From Haloquadratum walsbyi J07HQW2 (lineage in GTDB: Archaea; Halobacteriota; Halobacteria; Halobacteriales; Haloferacaceae): a DNA stretch of 45,408 bases. The stretch is taken from the NCBI RefSeq assembly GCF_000415985.1, contig NZ_KE356561.1:2266417-2311824 (forward strand), written 5' to 3'. Below the pieces are notes generated by a model. The model ran no database searches. It saw only the letters and a program-made list of their open reading frames with translations, and was not told the origin of the DNA. Position numbers and translations under genes: made by a program. Shown here piece by piece: positions 27,141-36,480 of the stretch; within the stretch, counting starts at the first letter, position 1; the number at the start of each line of letters is the position of its first letter.

Positions 27141-27543
27141 TACATCACGCATCACCTCCTGTTCGACCGCGGACCAATACCGACAACCGTATTTGCTATC
27201 GGTTTAGATATATCAAATTATCGCGTGCTGCGAAAGACGATTGAGCGGCAGAGCTGTCCGATTATCAGTCCACAGAGCATTTCAACGGTGAGAATTTGTC
27301 GAGATACTTGTGTTCTGTAAGATGTGTAATTAATGTAAGTATGACGCTCAGAGAGCTTTGAAATCTTCTCTGAACCCTTCGGTGGCAAAGTTTGGTATTG
27401 AGACCCTAACGATCATCATAATCTCGAAGTAACTCGTATTGTGGCTTCTGATAGTCACTTCTATACTCGATCTAATAAGGAACTACACTCACCGAGTACG
27501 ACGCTTCGGTGTCCATCCACCGCTGACGGCATAATTATTTTTT
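27141..27543. other. Gap downstream of the ureohydrolase gene
   Basis: These 403 bp contain no frame or RNA I can support. The last 100 bp before the next start are AT-rich. Confidence 0.4.
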
Positions 27544-28434
27544 ATGAAACATGTTATCAATATGAACAAATGGCGATCTATCCCGGTTGCCATCGCTGGG
27601 ACCGTCATCATGATCGCTGCCGGGCACGCAATCTTTGCTGGGGTGTTGATCGGGACCGACGTGGCATCATATACTCCGGACGGAGTGACCGTGTCGGATC
27701 TGTCGTGCGAGGATGCGCTGGAGGGGGCTGATACTGCTGGCTATATATTCTCGCGTGTTTGGTCGAGTGGATTCCACACAGCAGGGACCGACACTCTTGA
27801 CACTGAACTCGGTTCGGAGTATAAACTGTTCAGATTTATCCGATCACTCGGCAACAACGCGAGTATGGGCAACATTCTATAATAAAGAGGAGATCACCGT
27901 TGTGACGTTCTTTTCGGACATCCCTGGCGACGCTAGCATTGACGACTTCCCGATGAGTGGTTCGCTGACTGCTTCACCCTACTCTTTGAAATCGACGAGA
28001 CAACCGCTGCGGCTTACGTTGCAGAACTCAAAACAACGGTCCGAACGGGCGACCCCGCTGAACTCGGTGCGAGTGCACCGAGTGTCACGATCAACGAACC
28101 GGTCGCGTTCCGACCCGCGCAACGGCGATCAATGCAACGTCCACGCCTGGGTCAGGTTTATACGAGCGTGTGTATCATGCCGGCGACGACCGACTTGGGA
28201 GCGTTGAGTTCGCGCTTTCTCGTGCGACTGTGATACATGAGGTTGATGGGTACGCTTACACTGTTCACGTTGGCTAACCACAATGGTGTAGCAGTCGATG
28301 CGCAGACGCGTGCGCTCCGGTCATTTGAGGAACATACCGTCCGTGCTGTTTTCGAAGAGATATTCGAAGCAATGTGGATCCCACCAAAGATAGCCAATTA
28401 TATTCAACTTAGATATCAGGGGAGCATGTGGTGA
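27544..28434 (+). pseudogene. Frameshifted secreted/membrane protein gene of unknown family
   Basis: Coding-like sequence runs through all three frames. The first frame has an N-terminal hydrophobic segment (IPVAIAGTVIMIAAGHAIFA) and continues to DTELGSEYKLFRFIRSLG. It then switches to TTRVWATFYNKEEITVVTFF, then to TLLFEIDETTAAAYVAELKT, then to YHAGDDRLGSVEFALSRATV and finally NHNGVAVDAQTRALRSFEEH, ending at the stop at 28432-28434. At least four indels are needed, so the gene is dead. The N-terminal helix with a polar ectodomain suggests a membrane-anchored extracellular protein; the family is unknown to me. Confidence 0.55.
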
Positions 28435-29414
28435 GAAGTCCTCTTCACCTGTTTTATTATGACATTTAGCTGTTTTACTGACTGCTTACCGGACCTCGGC
28501 ATGACCAATTTACACTAATTAATGAGAATCACAGGGTGTATTATGATTTATTCTCTCGTACAATTACTACTAGTTATTTATGAACATACAAACAATCCAA
28601 TGATCATAAACTATATTCACGGAGATCCCTACTTCGCGTAAGAATATCTTGCGATAGTTTATATATACAAAATATAATAAAGCCATTCCTCCCTGTAAGC
28701 TATTGATGATCCGTACTCCCCGGTCAGAAGTTATTGGTTACTGGTAGATCCCCTGCGTAAATGCCGGAAAAAAAGACAGATCCGTATCAATATTATATGG
28801 ATATTGTAATAATATGTATCGTAGGGTACTCTCGGAGTTATCCGAGAGAACTTTGGATGAGTCAGGCTTGGATAATCTCGGGAATGCCCTGCGGCGTGCG
28901 TTACATATCACAGATATGTAATATACAGTCACGACTCTCTCTGACGTACAATCTCTCACCGACTGGAACGCTTACCGTTAGTTGAGACTGTGATCAGATA
29001 TTTTACGTGCACAATCAAGCTAAGTCAGATGTATAGACACAGCATCTGAACGTTTGGCAGATGATCGAATAACAGCGAGCAGGCATGTCACATTAGACAC
29101 CACATTTTTGAGTTGTATTCTGCGACAGTGACAGTGCAAAAGAGCAAGACGTTGGAGACATCGTGCCCTTGGAGACGAACGTCCACTAGCTAACGGTATG
29201 CGAAGAGACTCTTATATAATCCATCGTATAACCCGTGAGCGAATGGTGTGTTGGTCCTGTCATTACCCACAGGTCACGGAATTACTCCGTGAAGTCGCCA
29301 ACAGGATCGGCGGGCACATTCTTGTTTACTTTTAATTTCTAAATATCACTATCAGTTGAGCGCAATTACCAATCATGAAGCGAATAAGTAGCTGTCGGGC
29401 AAATGCATGCATAA
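28435..29414. other. Gene-poor AT-rich region with possible fragments
   Basis: About 980 bp without a supported gene. A 35-residue frame at 28814-28921 (MYRRVLSELSERTLDESGLD) has coding-like composition and continues past its stop (YTVTTLSDVQSLTDWNAY). Another short stretch near 29244-29336 reads CHYPQVTELLREVANRIGG. Both look like scraps of decayed genes. The region is otherwise AT-rich. Confidence 0.35.
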
Positions 29415-30143
29415 ATGAGAAGACCCAGCCTCAGTTGGGCTGTTGAGACGGTTCCCGAAACACTCAGCAAGTTTTCTCGCGAGTTCGTTATGGGGGTTGT
29501 CCTGAACCTTGCACTCATCATCGGAGTGATTGTGTTCGAGTGGAATCTCGCCGATATTGCCGTCATGTACCTCATTGAAATAGGAGTGGTCTATCTCTTA
29601 TTTTGTTCTGCCGCGTTGTTTGCACCGCAGCCAGTGGATGATCTCGATGGAGAGGCGTGGAATACGGAGCCCACTGCACTGCAGCCAATTTCTCTACTCC
29701 CGCCGGTGTACTGGCGGAATATCACATTTATCGGGCAAAAGAGTATCTTCACGATGTGCGTCGCAGCAGTTGTGACACCTGTGCTTTCCAACTACGATCT
29801 GGACCCGGGAATTCCCTTATCAGTTATTTGTGCAGTTGTCAGTATCATTATTTTTCAGCTGATGCGTGTTTGGCAGCACTTTATAGCCAATCAATCGTAT
29901 CAAGAGAAATCGCCGGCGGACGCACTGACATTTGCATTCGCGCCAGTCACTGAATTGATCTTGATATTGCTCTATGTGATTGCCCCTATCACTGTCGTAT
30001 TAGCGGGGACCGCAATAGCTCTAAATATCGATATTAGCTCACGACTTGTGTTATTGATATATTTAATCCCAATAGGGATGATTAGGGCGTGGATAGGAAG
30101 CTTAGACCCGGAGACAGACGATCTTGAAATTAATTTTAACTGA
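29415..30143 (+). CDS. DUF6498-like integral membrane protein
   Basis: A 242-residue protein with about six hydrophobic segments. The first membrane region (VVLNLALIIGVIVFEWNL, then ADIAVMYLIEIGVVYLLF) and the central LLPPVYWRNITFIGQKSIF match my picture of haloarchaeal DUF6498 proteins. The C-terminal half has LILILLYVIAPITVVLAG and a final acidic tail. A decayed paralogue lies 0.6 kb downstream on the other strand. The function is unknown. Confidence 0.7.
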   Translation: MRRPSLSWAVETVPETLSKFSREFVMGVVLNLALIIGVIVFEWNLADIAVMYLIEIGVVYLLFCSAALFAPQPVDDLDGEAWNTEPTALQPISLLPPVYWRNITFIGQKSIFTMCVAAVVTPVLSNYDLDPGIPLSVICAVVSIIIFQLMRVWQHFIANQSYQEKSPADALTFAFAPVTELILILLYVIAPITVVLAGTAIALNIDISSRLVLLIYLIPIGMIRAWIGSLDPETDDLEINFN

Positions 30144-30687
30144 TGCGTAGATAATAACTTGATGTCAGGTGCACTCAGGATCAATGGAAATCAACGATAG
30201 TTGCTGCTACTATCATTGGCAAGGAAAGACGACGAGAATATGAACTCGGGGTACAGGTGACCGATCGATTTAGCCGATTAGTCGTTTTTCGTCAGTAAAA
30301 AATAGAATGGTGCTTTTCCGGAAATGATGGTGTGGTGATCAATAATATTATTCACTCGGAGTATAGGACGCAACTAAAACTCGGTTCAGTATACGCCACC
30401 ACGGTGGGTAGGATATCCGAAATCTTTGGCGTATATGATATCCTTACTACTCTATTCATACAGCCATGCAGTGAAGATTGGTCAATCGAATCGTACACCC
30501 CACCTCACTGTTTCTAATAAAATCAACGACGAAAGTTACCCAGACTATCTGATTATACTCCTCAATATCCACAACTGCGACAACAACCACGTTTTGTCTA
30601 CCATACGGCACATATCAAACGATGTGAATATACACTGTTTTGATGATGTTAGACCACTCTTTAGCCAGGTGGATCTCTCTTGTGGCG
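30144..30687. other. Gap between the intact and decayed DUF6498-like genes
   Basis: About 540 bp. Open frames exist on both strands but have no coding signature or recognisable domain. Nothing else seen. Confidence 0.4.
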
Positions 30688-31085
30688 TTATACTGGAAAC
30701 GGTGTGGAATCTAACACCGCCCATGCCAATAGACCGACCGGCAGCCCGATTACTAGCCATAGAGAGACGATCACCGCCGAATAGGGAATATTCCGAGGAT
30801 AAATCGAGGGCGGGGGTAACCTAGCATGAATGGCTAGACTACCAGCTTCCGCTGTAGACTGGCGAGTGGTAACCTGGGATACCCATGTGTGGATATATTC
30901 TCTGTGGGCGAGACAAGTTCCGCGAATAGCGCTTTCCTGCGGTGATGAGTGCGGTAAGAAACGCCTCACAAAGCTAAATAACGAGCAGTAGGACGACGCT
31001 TCATTCAAACGCAACCACGACCAGCGGCGTGAGATTCCCGGCGATGACTACTAACGGTCCAACAGCTTGTCTCGGTATTGTCAGA
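30688..31085 (-). pseudogene. Decayed DUF6498-like gene
   Basis: On the minus strand the reading TIPRQAVGPLVVIAGNLTPL shifts to CEAFLTALITAGK, then to KALFAELVSPTEN and then to LPPPSIYPRNIPYSAVIVSL and LWLVIGLPVGLLAWAVLDST. The order and the PPxxxRNI element match the intact DUF6498-like protein at 29415-30143. At least three indels separate the pieces, so no full protein is made. Confidence 0.55.
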
Positions 31086-31469
31086 CCCAGTTGAGAGTCG
31101 ATTTTATCCTTTGGAGGGTCGGAAGAGGGGAAAGGGATTGCAACGCTGATCGACGTTTCAACAGATACACTGTTGCCGGCACCACAGCCAGGATCCACAC
31201 TACCGCCCCTAGAAGGCATAGCCACAGAAAGCGAGACCACCCAATTTGGGCGCGTAACTGTCTGGCGTCCCAAGCAATCACCACTGGCACCAACGACCCA
31301 GGATTCGATGAAGAGCCCACTCCAGACGCCAAGTGGTATTTCTGTCGCCATCAGAAGAGTAGTAATCCACCCTATAACTCCAAGACCGATCAACAGCTGA
31401 GGAGTTGAAGACCCAGATACAGATACAGATACCAGACTCAGACTCAGACTCAGACTCAGACTCACTCAT
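31086..31469 (-). pseudogene. Decayed membrane protein gene starting at a hexamer repeat
   Basis: From ATG 31469 a Ser-Glu repeat (SESESESESES) is followed, in shifted frames, by QLLIGLGVIGWITTLLMATE and IPLGVWSGLFIESW, then WDARQLRAQIGWSRFLWLCL and GAVVWILAVVPATVYLLKRR. The last piece resembles the two-helix C-terminal part of small haloarchaeal membrane proteins. Two or more frameshifts are needed. It sits directly upstream of the decayed DUF6498-like gene, so both may have been one operon. Confidence 0.5.
31414..31462. repeat. Hexamer microsatellite (CAGATA x3, CAGACT x5)
   Basis: Three copies of CAGATA are followed by five exact copies of CAGACT. On the minus strand the array codes for Ser-Glu repeats at the start of a decayed membrane protein gene. 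Six-base units change length without shifting frame. Confidence 0.8.
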
Positions 31470-31945
31470 CCTGTCGTATGGTCGTTATTGGAATTTGAGT
31501 AACAACAATCCGAAAATGTAGCTCATACGCTTCGACAAGTCGATGCTTCCATGGAAACTGCCTAGGAGCGTTCACAGCTGTTTTGAGAGTATACCGAGAG
31601 TAAGTACATCACCCTCTCTGGTAAAGAGCGTTCCCTTGTCGCTGTCGGGCATATATTAGCTCATATTTTATTGCGTGATAACAGCAATGTCACAGTAGCT
31701 GACTCTGAAACGTAGTCGGGTGACTATCTTGGAGGATAACCCATGTCCAGGTAACGATATGATGCCTTCGACAGCTCTCTGCAATAACATAGGTCTCACT
31801 AAAGCGAATATATGAACACTCTATACACAAAAATAGGGTACACCGCCATTTGAAACATTACTCTAAGAATCTAATCGCCTACAGTCCCAAACGATAAGTA
31901 AACGTTCGGCGATAGACGCACTATCTAACCGTTTGTCGATGTTAT
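31470..31945. other. Gap upstream of the decayed membrane gene
   Basis: These 476 bp hold no supported gene or RNA. They are moderately AT-rich near 31800-31870. Confidence 0.4.
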
Positions 31946-32800
31946 TTAATTCATCCCACTGGTATCCTGTGAGACGATGAGATCGAATTCAGGAGCTCCC
32001 ATCCCACCGGATTCGAGATACCCTGCAGCGAAAGCTGTGTACACCTGTCCACCAGCCAGACTCACATCGAACTCTCCAACTATGTCACCATCATTGCTCT
32101 CTGTATCGCCACGAACCTCGAGCGTATAGTCACCCGCCGGAACTTCAGCGCTGCCAGACTCACTGTAGGAAACGCCATCAAAGAGTGCATCACCACTAGA
32201 CGCGACAGTGATGTCAACAGCCGGCGCATCAGGGGACACATGCACTGCTCGGACACGAGCAGTGTCGCTCCCAGGGCTTGCATTATTATCTTCAAGAATA
32301 AGTGGTTCAAACGATTTCTCAGCCATATCGCCGACTTCTCCAATTGCGGCGATTGTATAATTCGTCTCTGCCTCGAGTGTGACTGCCCCAGAAAAGACTG
32401 AGCTATCAGGGTCACCAGCGGCAGTAATTTCAAGTTCACGTTCGCCAGCAGGGACTTCTAAGTAGTCGCTCACTACGTTGAAAGCTACATCTTCAAGAGC
32501 CACTGAGCCGTCAACATACACATCAACGTTTGGTGCATCCGGTGACATGTGTGCCACGCGGACATTGGCATTCTCTGCAGGCTCCTCAGTTGGTTCCTCA
32601 GTCGACGTTTCTGTTGGCTCTTCAGTTGGTGTTTCTGTTGGTTCCTCTGTTGACGTATCCGTTGGCTCCTCGGTCGCTGTGGCGGTATCGCCGCCTCCAC
32701 CATTACCGCTACAGCCGGCAAGTCCGACCGCAGCTCCAGTACCGAGACCAAGCAGTATACGCCGTCGAGTCATATCAGAATCGTCTGAATTCATCTGCAA
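31946..32800 (-). CDS. Tat-exported lipoprotein with two DUF4397 domains
   Basis: A 284-residue protein. A twin-arginine signal (TRRRILLGLGTGAAVGLAGC) ends in a lipobox with Cys at about residue 30, so it is exported folded and lipid-anchored outside the cell. A Thr/Glu/Pro-rich linker of EEPTETS-type repeats follows (about 36-77), typical of haloarchaeal surface proteins. Then come two DUF4397 repeats, each starting with V-x-V/A-H-x-SPDAP (NVRVAHMSPDAPNVDVYVDG and RAVHVSPDAPAVDITVASSG). DUF4397 is a beta-sandwich of unknown role in surface proteins. Transcribed alone. Confidence 0.92.
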   Translation of the reverse strand: MQMNSDDSDMTRRRILLGLGTGAAVGLAGCSGNGGGGDTATATEEPTDTSTEEPTETPTEEPTETSTEEPTEEPAENANVRVAHMSPDAPNVDVYVDGSVALEDVAFNVVSDYLEVPAGERELEITAAGDPDSSVFSGAVTLEAETNYTIAAIGEVGDMAEKSFEPLILEDNNASPGSDTARVRAVHVSPDAPAVDITVASSGDALFDGVSYSESGSAEVPAGDYTLEVRGDTESNDGDIVGEFDVSLAGGQVYTAFAAGYLESGGMGAPEFDLIVSQDTSGMN

Positions 32801-33107
32801 ATGGCTATGTGCGTTTCATAATTAACGACTTTCGTGATTTAGACTCAATTCTCTTGTAATTCTGCCGAAAATGTATCTATTGAGGTCTCTCAACCAGCTT
32901 AGGCGAAAGCTCTTTGAATCCGGTTCGTTCATATATTTTACGATGAAGAATCGGCTTGCGAACAACAACCAAAATGGCAATTATCCTAGACAAAAAGAGG
33001 TTATGACTGCTCTTCCTCAGGATGCATCAAGCGAGTAACACCAGGAAATACTGTGAAAATCAGTGTATCGGTGGACTCTTATTTAACCACAGAAAAGCCA
33101 AATCCGC
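32801..33107. other. Divergent intergenic region
   Basis: These 307 bp separate the DUF4397 lipoprotein gene (minus) from the winged-helix gene (plus). An AT-rich TTAATTATGAAA stretch about 25 nt before the lipoprotein start is its likely promoter. No gene is supported. Confidence 0.4.
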
Positions 33108-33386
33108 ATGGAAACAGTCCTCTGGCAAGCCCTCGCTGGCACGCGTGGAGGACCCAACCGGGCGCGAATCCTGCGCACACTGGATGACCGCCCCCGGAAC
33201 GCCAACCAACTGGCGGATGATCTCGGACTGGCATATAATACTGTTCGTCACCATCTCGATGTGCTGGAGCAGAATGACATTATCACTAGTGGTGAAAAGA
33301 GCTACGGGACAGTCTACTTACCGAGTGACCGAGCGCGATCCAATTGGGATACCGTGGAGACGATCATCTCACAAGTGGAAGAATGA
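33108..33386 (+). CDS. Winged-helix (ArsR-type) transcriptional regulator
   Basis: A 92-residue winged helix-turn-helix protein: GGPNRARILRTLDDRPRNAN, the recognition region LADDLGLAYNTVRHHLDVLE and the wing NDIITSGEKSYGTVYLPS. It is cytoplasmic and probably binds DNA as a dimer. The next gene, 54 bp downstream, encodes a small DUF7521-like membrane protein; the two are a recurrent haloarchaeal pair. Confidence 0.9.
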   Translation: METVLWQALAGTRGGPNRARILRTLDDRPRNANQLADDLGLAYNTVRHHLDVLEQNDIITSGEKSYGTVYLPSDRARSNWDTVETIISQVEE

Positions 33387-33440
33387 TACCCATCATAACT
33401 ACTCTCCCACCGTAATTACACATGGGGGAACACAGATCCG

Positions 33441-33722
33441 ATGAGTCTCATGCTTGACACAGCACGCGTCGCTGCGGCTGTAAACACTGCATTTCTTGTC
33501 GGTCTTATTATCATGTGGGCGCGGACATACCGTGAGATTCGTGCTCCCCTAACGCTTGGCTCTATTATTTTTGCCACACTACTACTTGCAGAAAATATCG
33601 TTGCAGTTTATTTTTATTTCACTGCACCCGTAATGCCGAGACTTGCCGTCCAGTTCATGATGATTCTTCAATTATTGGAGACAATTGCCATTGCCGTCCT
33701 CACGTATGTCACTTGGCAGTAG
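33441..33722 (+). CDS. Small DUF7521-like membrane protein
   Basis: A 93-residue protein with three hydrophobic helices (AVNTAFLVGLIIMWARTY, LGSIIFATLLLAENIVAVYF and the final FMMILQLLETIAIAVLTYV). It matches the haloarchaeal family that accompanies winged-helix regulators (DUF7521). It is probably co-transcribed with the regulator gene, perhaps a membrane sensor or its target. The role is not known to me. Confidence 0.75.
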   Translation: MSLMLDTARVAAAVNTAFLVGLIIMWARTYREIRAPLTLGSIIFATLLLAENIVAVYFYFTAPVMPRLAVQFMMILQLLETIAIAVLTYVTWQ

Positions 33723-33916
33723 TGCTCATCATATAGTCACTTTCGAGTGTTCACTCATCGCTCGTGGCGAGTCACTTACCAACTTCCTCGGCGCTCGTCG
33801 TTCGTCCCTCTCGGAAACCGAAACAGATCTATGATACTGCTGGTCTCACCGTCCTCGAACGACGGTAGTTACGATATGGTTACATCGATCAGTCGGATAA
33901 TATCTTGTGCAATCGG

Positions 33917-34197
33917 TCAGTAGCACCAGGTGGTGACATATCCAAACCTATCAGTGATCGTGGCGTTTTTGACCGTTAAGATATGCCACGGTGACGCCCA
34001 ACTTCGCTCTGGTGCGCCGCCCTCTGCCCACGCGTCTGGCATCAGTTCGATTGCGTTGGTACGCTCGGTCGTCTTGATGCCCACTATCATGTACTCCTCA
34101 CCGTAGAGGGGGATGCTGGTGCTCGCTCAGGACGATATACGGTCGACTACCGTTCTGAAAGGTGCTGGATTCCAAATCATATAACTCCCGAGTATAT
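33917..34197 (-). pseudogene. Decayed PemK/MazF-like toxin gene
   Basis: On the minus strand ELYDLESSTFQNGSRPYIVL ends in a stop after EHQHPPLR, and one base over the reading continues YGEEYMIVGIKTTERTNAIE, then DAWAEGGAPERSWASPWHIL, ending CY-stop at 33917. The GSRPYIVLS, TT-x-R and G-x-SxxSPW-x-x-T features fit haloarchaeal PemK-like growth inhibitors. A frameshift and the absence of a start codon make it inactive. It follows the winged-helix gene at 34177-34572 directly, as a toxin follows its antitoxin. Confidence 0.6.
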
Positions 34198-34572
34198 GAC
34201 TGTATAAGAAACTCTACTCTGAGCTATCAGCAATGGCACGTCACTTATTATGATCCTCGGTTCCCTCTCGCTCCGCGACTGTATTGATCGACGATACCAA
34301 TCCAGATACGTGCCGACACGGTCCTCATCATCTATAGCCCAGTAAGGCTCAGCGTTATGGACCAGTTGTCGCTCTTTGAGTCGCTGAGGCGTCTTGCCGA
34401 CCAACCTATAGGTCACACTCGCTACTTTGTGGACCTTTTTATGAGTAACCCCCTGCTCTGAACGCTTGGAGAGCAATGCGAGGACCCTGTGCGTGTTTGA
34501 CCACTCTTGAAGTGTCCAATCGAACTCCTCGTCATCATTTGATTCCTGATATTCTTTGGGCTCGATCGGCAC
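34177..34572 (-). CDS. Winged-helix antitoxin-like regulator
   Basis: 131 residues from a GTG. MPIEPKEYQ followed by EWSNTHRVLALLSKRSEQGV and LKERQLVHNAEPYWAIDDED is the layout of haloarchaeal winged-helix antitoxin/regulator proteins paired with PemK-like toxins. The recognition helix region (VASVTYRLVGKTPQRLKERQ) is less regular than usual and the C-terminal 25 residues look degraded, so it may be drifting. Its 3' end overlaps the decayed toxin frame. Confidence 0.6.
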   Translation of the reverse strand: MPIEPKEYQESNDDEEFDWTLQEWSNTHRVLALLSKRSEQGVTHKKVHKVASVTYRLVGKTPQRLKERQLVHNAEPYWAIDDEDRVGTYLDWYRRSIQSRSEREPRIIISDVPLLIAQSRVSYTVIYSGVI

Positions 34573-34691
34573 TGTATGTCATAACTCATCATCAGTTGTC
34601 GATAAGCATGGCGTCGGAACTAATCGACGTGTAATCTGTCGTCCTACCATCGTGGTAGAGTTACCGCCACTGTAGCGATGATGTTTAAATA

Positions 34692-35388
34692 CTATCCATA
34701 ATTAATCACTATCAAAATATGCTCTAATGAATCGTGGGACGACGATAGTTTGGCGTCTGGTAGCCGAACGCAGCGAGTCCGATAATTATTCAGATTTACT
34801 AGATCCCATTCGGTTGTGGTGTTAATTTCTCCATCTTCCTCTCGCTGAGTTATTCCATCTTTTAGCTGAGTAATCTCTTCTTCGTGCCGTGTTATCTCTG
34901 ATTCGAGCCGAGATATTCTGTCCCCTTCATCGGCTACCTGTAGAGAAGTCCTGCTCTCCTCTTGTTGTAGCTCAGTCTCTATTTCAGATATCCTCTTTTC
35001 TATACCCGTCTTAGTATCACTATCTTCGACTCTATACTTTTCATCTTCAAGTTCCTGGATTTGTGACTGACACTCTGTTTGAGTTCTGCTGAGTCGACTT
35101 TTGAATGAGTCAATTTGCCTACGATAACCGCTTATCCTAGTCCGCAATTGCTCAATTTCAGCCTCCCTATCTTCAATCTCATCTTGCCGGCGGTCTATCC
35201 CGTATCGTAATTCCTCAATTTCTTCCACGATCTCCTCATCTCTTGAGAGTCTCTTCCCTGAACATGCCCGCCAACTTCCATCTTCTTTCCTTAACTGGAG
35301 TTCACCCGTGACAGCTCTTGATGCCGTACCTATTTCGAATATAGAAATTATGTTGACAACTGCTGTTTACTCAGTTTGAGACACGACA
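34692..35388 (-). pseudogene. Coiled-coil part of a broken lipoprotein gene
   Basis: From a GTG at 35228 the frame gives 178 residues, mostly heptad-rich coiled coil (IDRRQDEIEDREAEIEQLRT, IEKRISEIETELQQEESR, RLESEITRHEEEITQLKDG). Coding-like sequence continues upstream in frame (GELQLRKEDGSWRACSGKRL) to a stop near 35370 without a start codon. The Tat lipoprotein signal needed for such a protein lies further upstream in another frame (35467-35610). Most likely one gene broken by a frameshift and stop; the coiled-coil piece could still be made from the GTG. Confidence 0.45.
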
Positions 35389-35466
35389 CTTATCTTGCTT
35401 ATTTCGAATCTACGGGTCCCCACTCAGCTACACTTTCCGAAGAGAAAGCCTCACGTTCGCTATGAG

Positions 35467-35610
35467 TCAACTGTGGTACTCTTTAGTGAATTCTTTGCGA
35501 TTACGTGACTCTTCATGACTCTGTGTACACCCCGCTAACCCTATTCCAACAATTCCACACGCCGAAAGGAACTTTCTCCGATTCGCTTGGGTTTGAGACT
35601 GGTGCGCCAT
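35467..35610 (-). pseudogene. Tat lipoprotein signal peptide orphaned from its coiled-coil protein
   Basis: A 47-residue frame starts MAHQSQTQANRRKFLSACGI and continues VGIGLAGCTQSHEESRNRKE before a stop. It has the twin arginines, the hydrophobic core and the LAGC lipobox (Cys28) of a haloarchaeal Tat lipoprotein, but the mature protein ends after about 20 residues. The coiled-coil frame at 34692-35388 lies downstream in another frame, so this looks like the 5' end of the same broken gene. Confidence 0.55.
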
Positions 35611-36020
35611 ACTGACCTATCAAATAGTGGTATTATAATTCCGTGTGTACAGCAAACCATAGTATACCTGAAATCACTGGGAACGATCTATTCACAGACT
35701 CAGTGTCTTCTATGGCGGCTTTTGTGACCCTCAGATTGGGTATTAAGTAAGTAATTGGCTTTATGATCACGATAGTCATCAACTATATTCAGATCGTACA
35801 CTTCGAGATGAGTCTCTAGGCGCTAACTGATAGATCTAAAGTCGGACTCGACAGACTCGGACGTAACAATTTCTGAGTCGATAGTCTTGAGATGATCAAA
35901 GATGTTCGTTCTTTCAGAAGCAGGTTGAATCCAGGGGTAATACACAGACAGAGTCCAACCAAAGTAGGCTATATGTATCTTTTATATCTCGAATGAATAA
36001 GACGAGTTTATTCTGCTAGG
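35611..36020. other. Intergenic region
   Basis: These 410 bp between the orphan signal-peptide frame and the DUF7113-like gene contain no supported gene. Promoters for the two divergent units are expected here. Confidence 0.4.
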
Positions 36021-36035
36021 GTGGCAACCGATTGT

Positions 36036-36389
36036 ATGCTTCTTATCACTGGGCTGGCAGGCGGGACGGGAACGACGGGGACGCTTTATGAACCGGGTGA
36101 GACTGCGCCATCGTATATGGGGGCGCCCAGATCCGAAGCCCCGTACACATGGATTTGTGATACGTTCTACCAAGTAGACTCTGGCGGTCAGCAACTAGAC
36201 ACAGACGATGGGGAGATTCGCGTCGCATTTGATAGACCAACGGTCCAAGGCTTCGAACAGCGCGATGAAGCTATCTCCGCGGCAAAGACACACATCCACA
36301 CCCAGTTTTCACGGATAGGGATCCACGCCGAACCCGACTTTTATTTGAATCCACCTGACGAAACCGATCACGTCTCGATCAACCCCTAA
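36036..36389 (+). CDS. DUF7113-like haloarchaeal protein
   Basis: 117 residues from ATG 36036 (a GTG at 36021 would add five). MLLITGLAGGTGTTGTLYEP, then TWICDTFYQVDSGGQQ, IRVAFDRPTVQGFEQRDEAI and AAKTHIHTQFSRIG match my memory of a small haloarchaeal core family annotated DUF7113. It is acidic and soluble, of unknown function. It is the last chromosomal gene before the tRNA scar and appears intact. Confidence 0.72.
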   Translation: MLLITGLAGGTGTTGTLYEPGETAPSYMGAPRSEAPYTWICDTFYQVDSGGQQLDTDDGEIRVAFDRPTVQGFEQRDEAISAAKTHIHTQFSRIGIHAEPDFYLNPPDETDHVSINP

Positions 36390-36480
36390 GTGCCTCTCAG
36401 GATCTCAGGTACTCGTCGTTTGAATGGGTTTTTTGTAGGCACAGAGAGCTCAGTGGCCATAGGACAGAGAGAGCGAAAAG

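Noticed and set aside
30332-30824. Plus-strand frames between the two DUF6498-like copies
   Set aside because: Composition is not halophilic, the frames overlap each other, and part lies antisense to the decayed DUF6498-like gene.
32478-32859. Plus-strand frames opposite the DUF4397 lipoprotein gene
   Set aside because: They are mirror images of its Thr/Glu/Pro repeat region and carry no independent signal.
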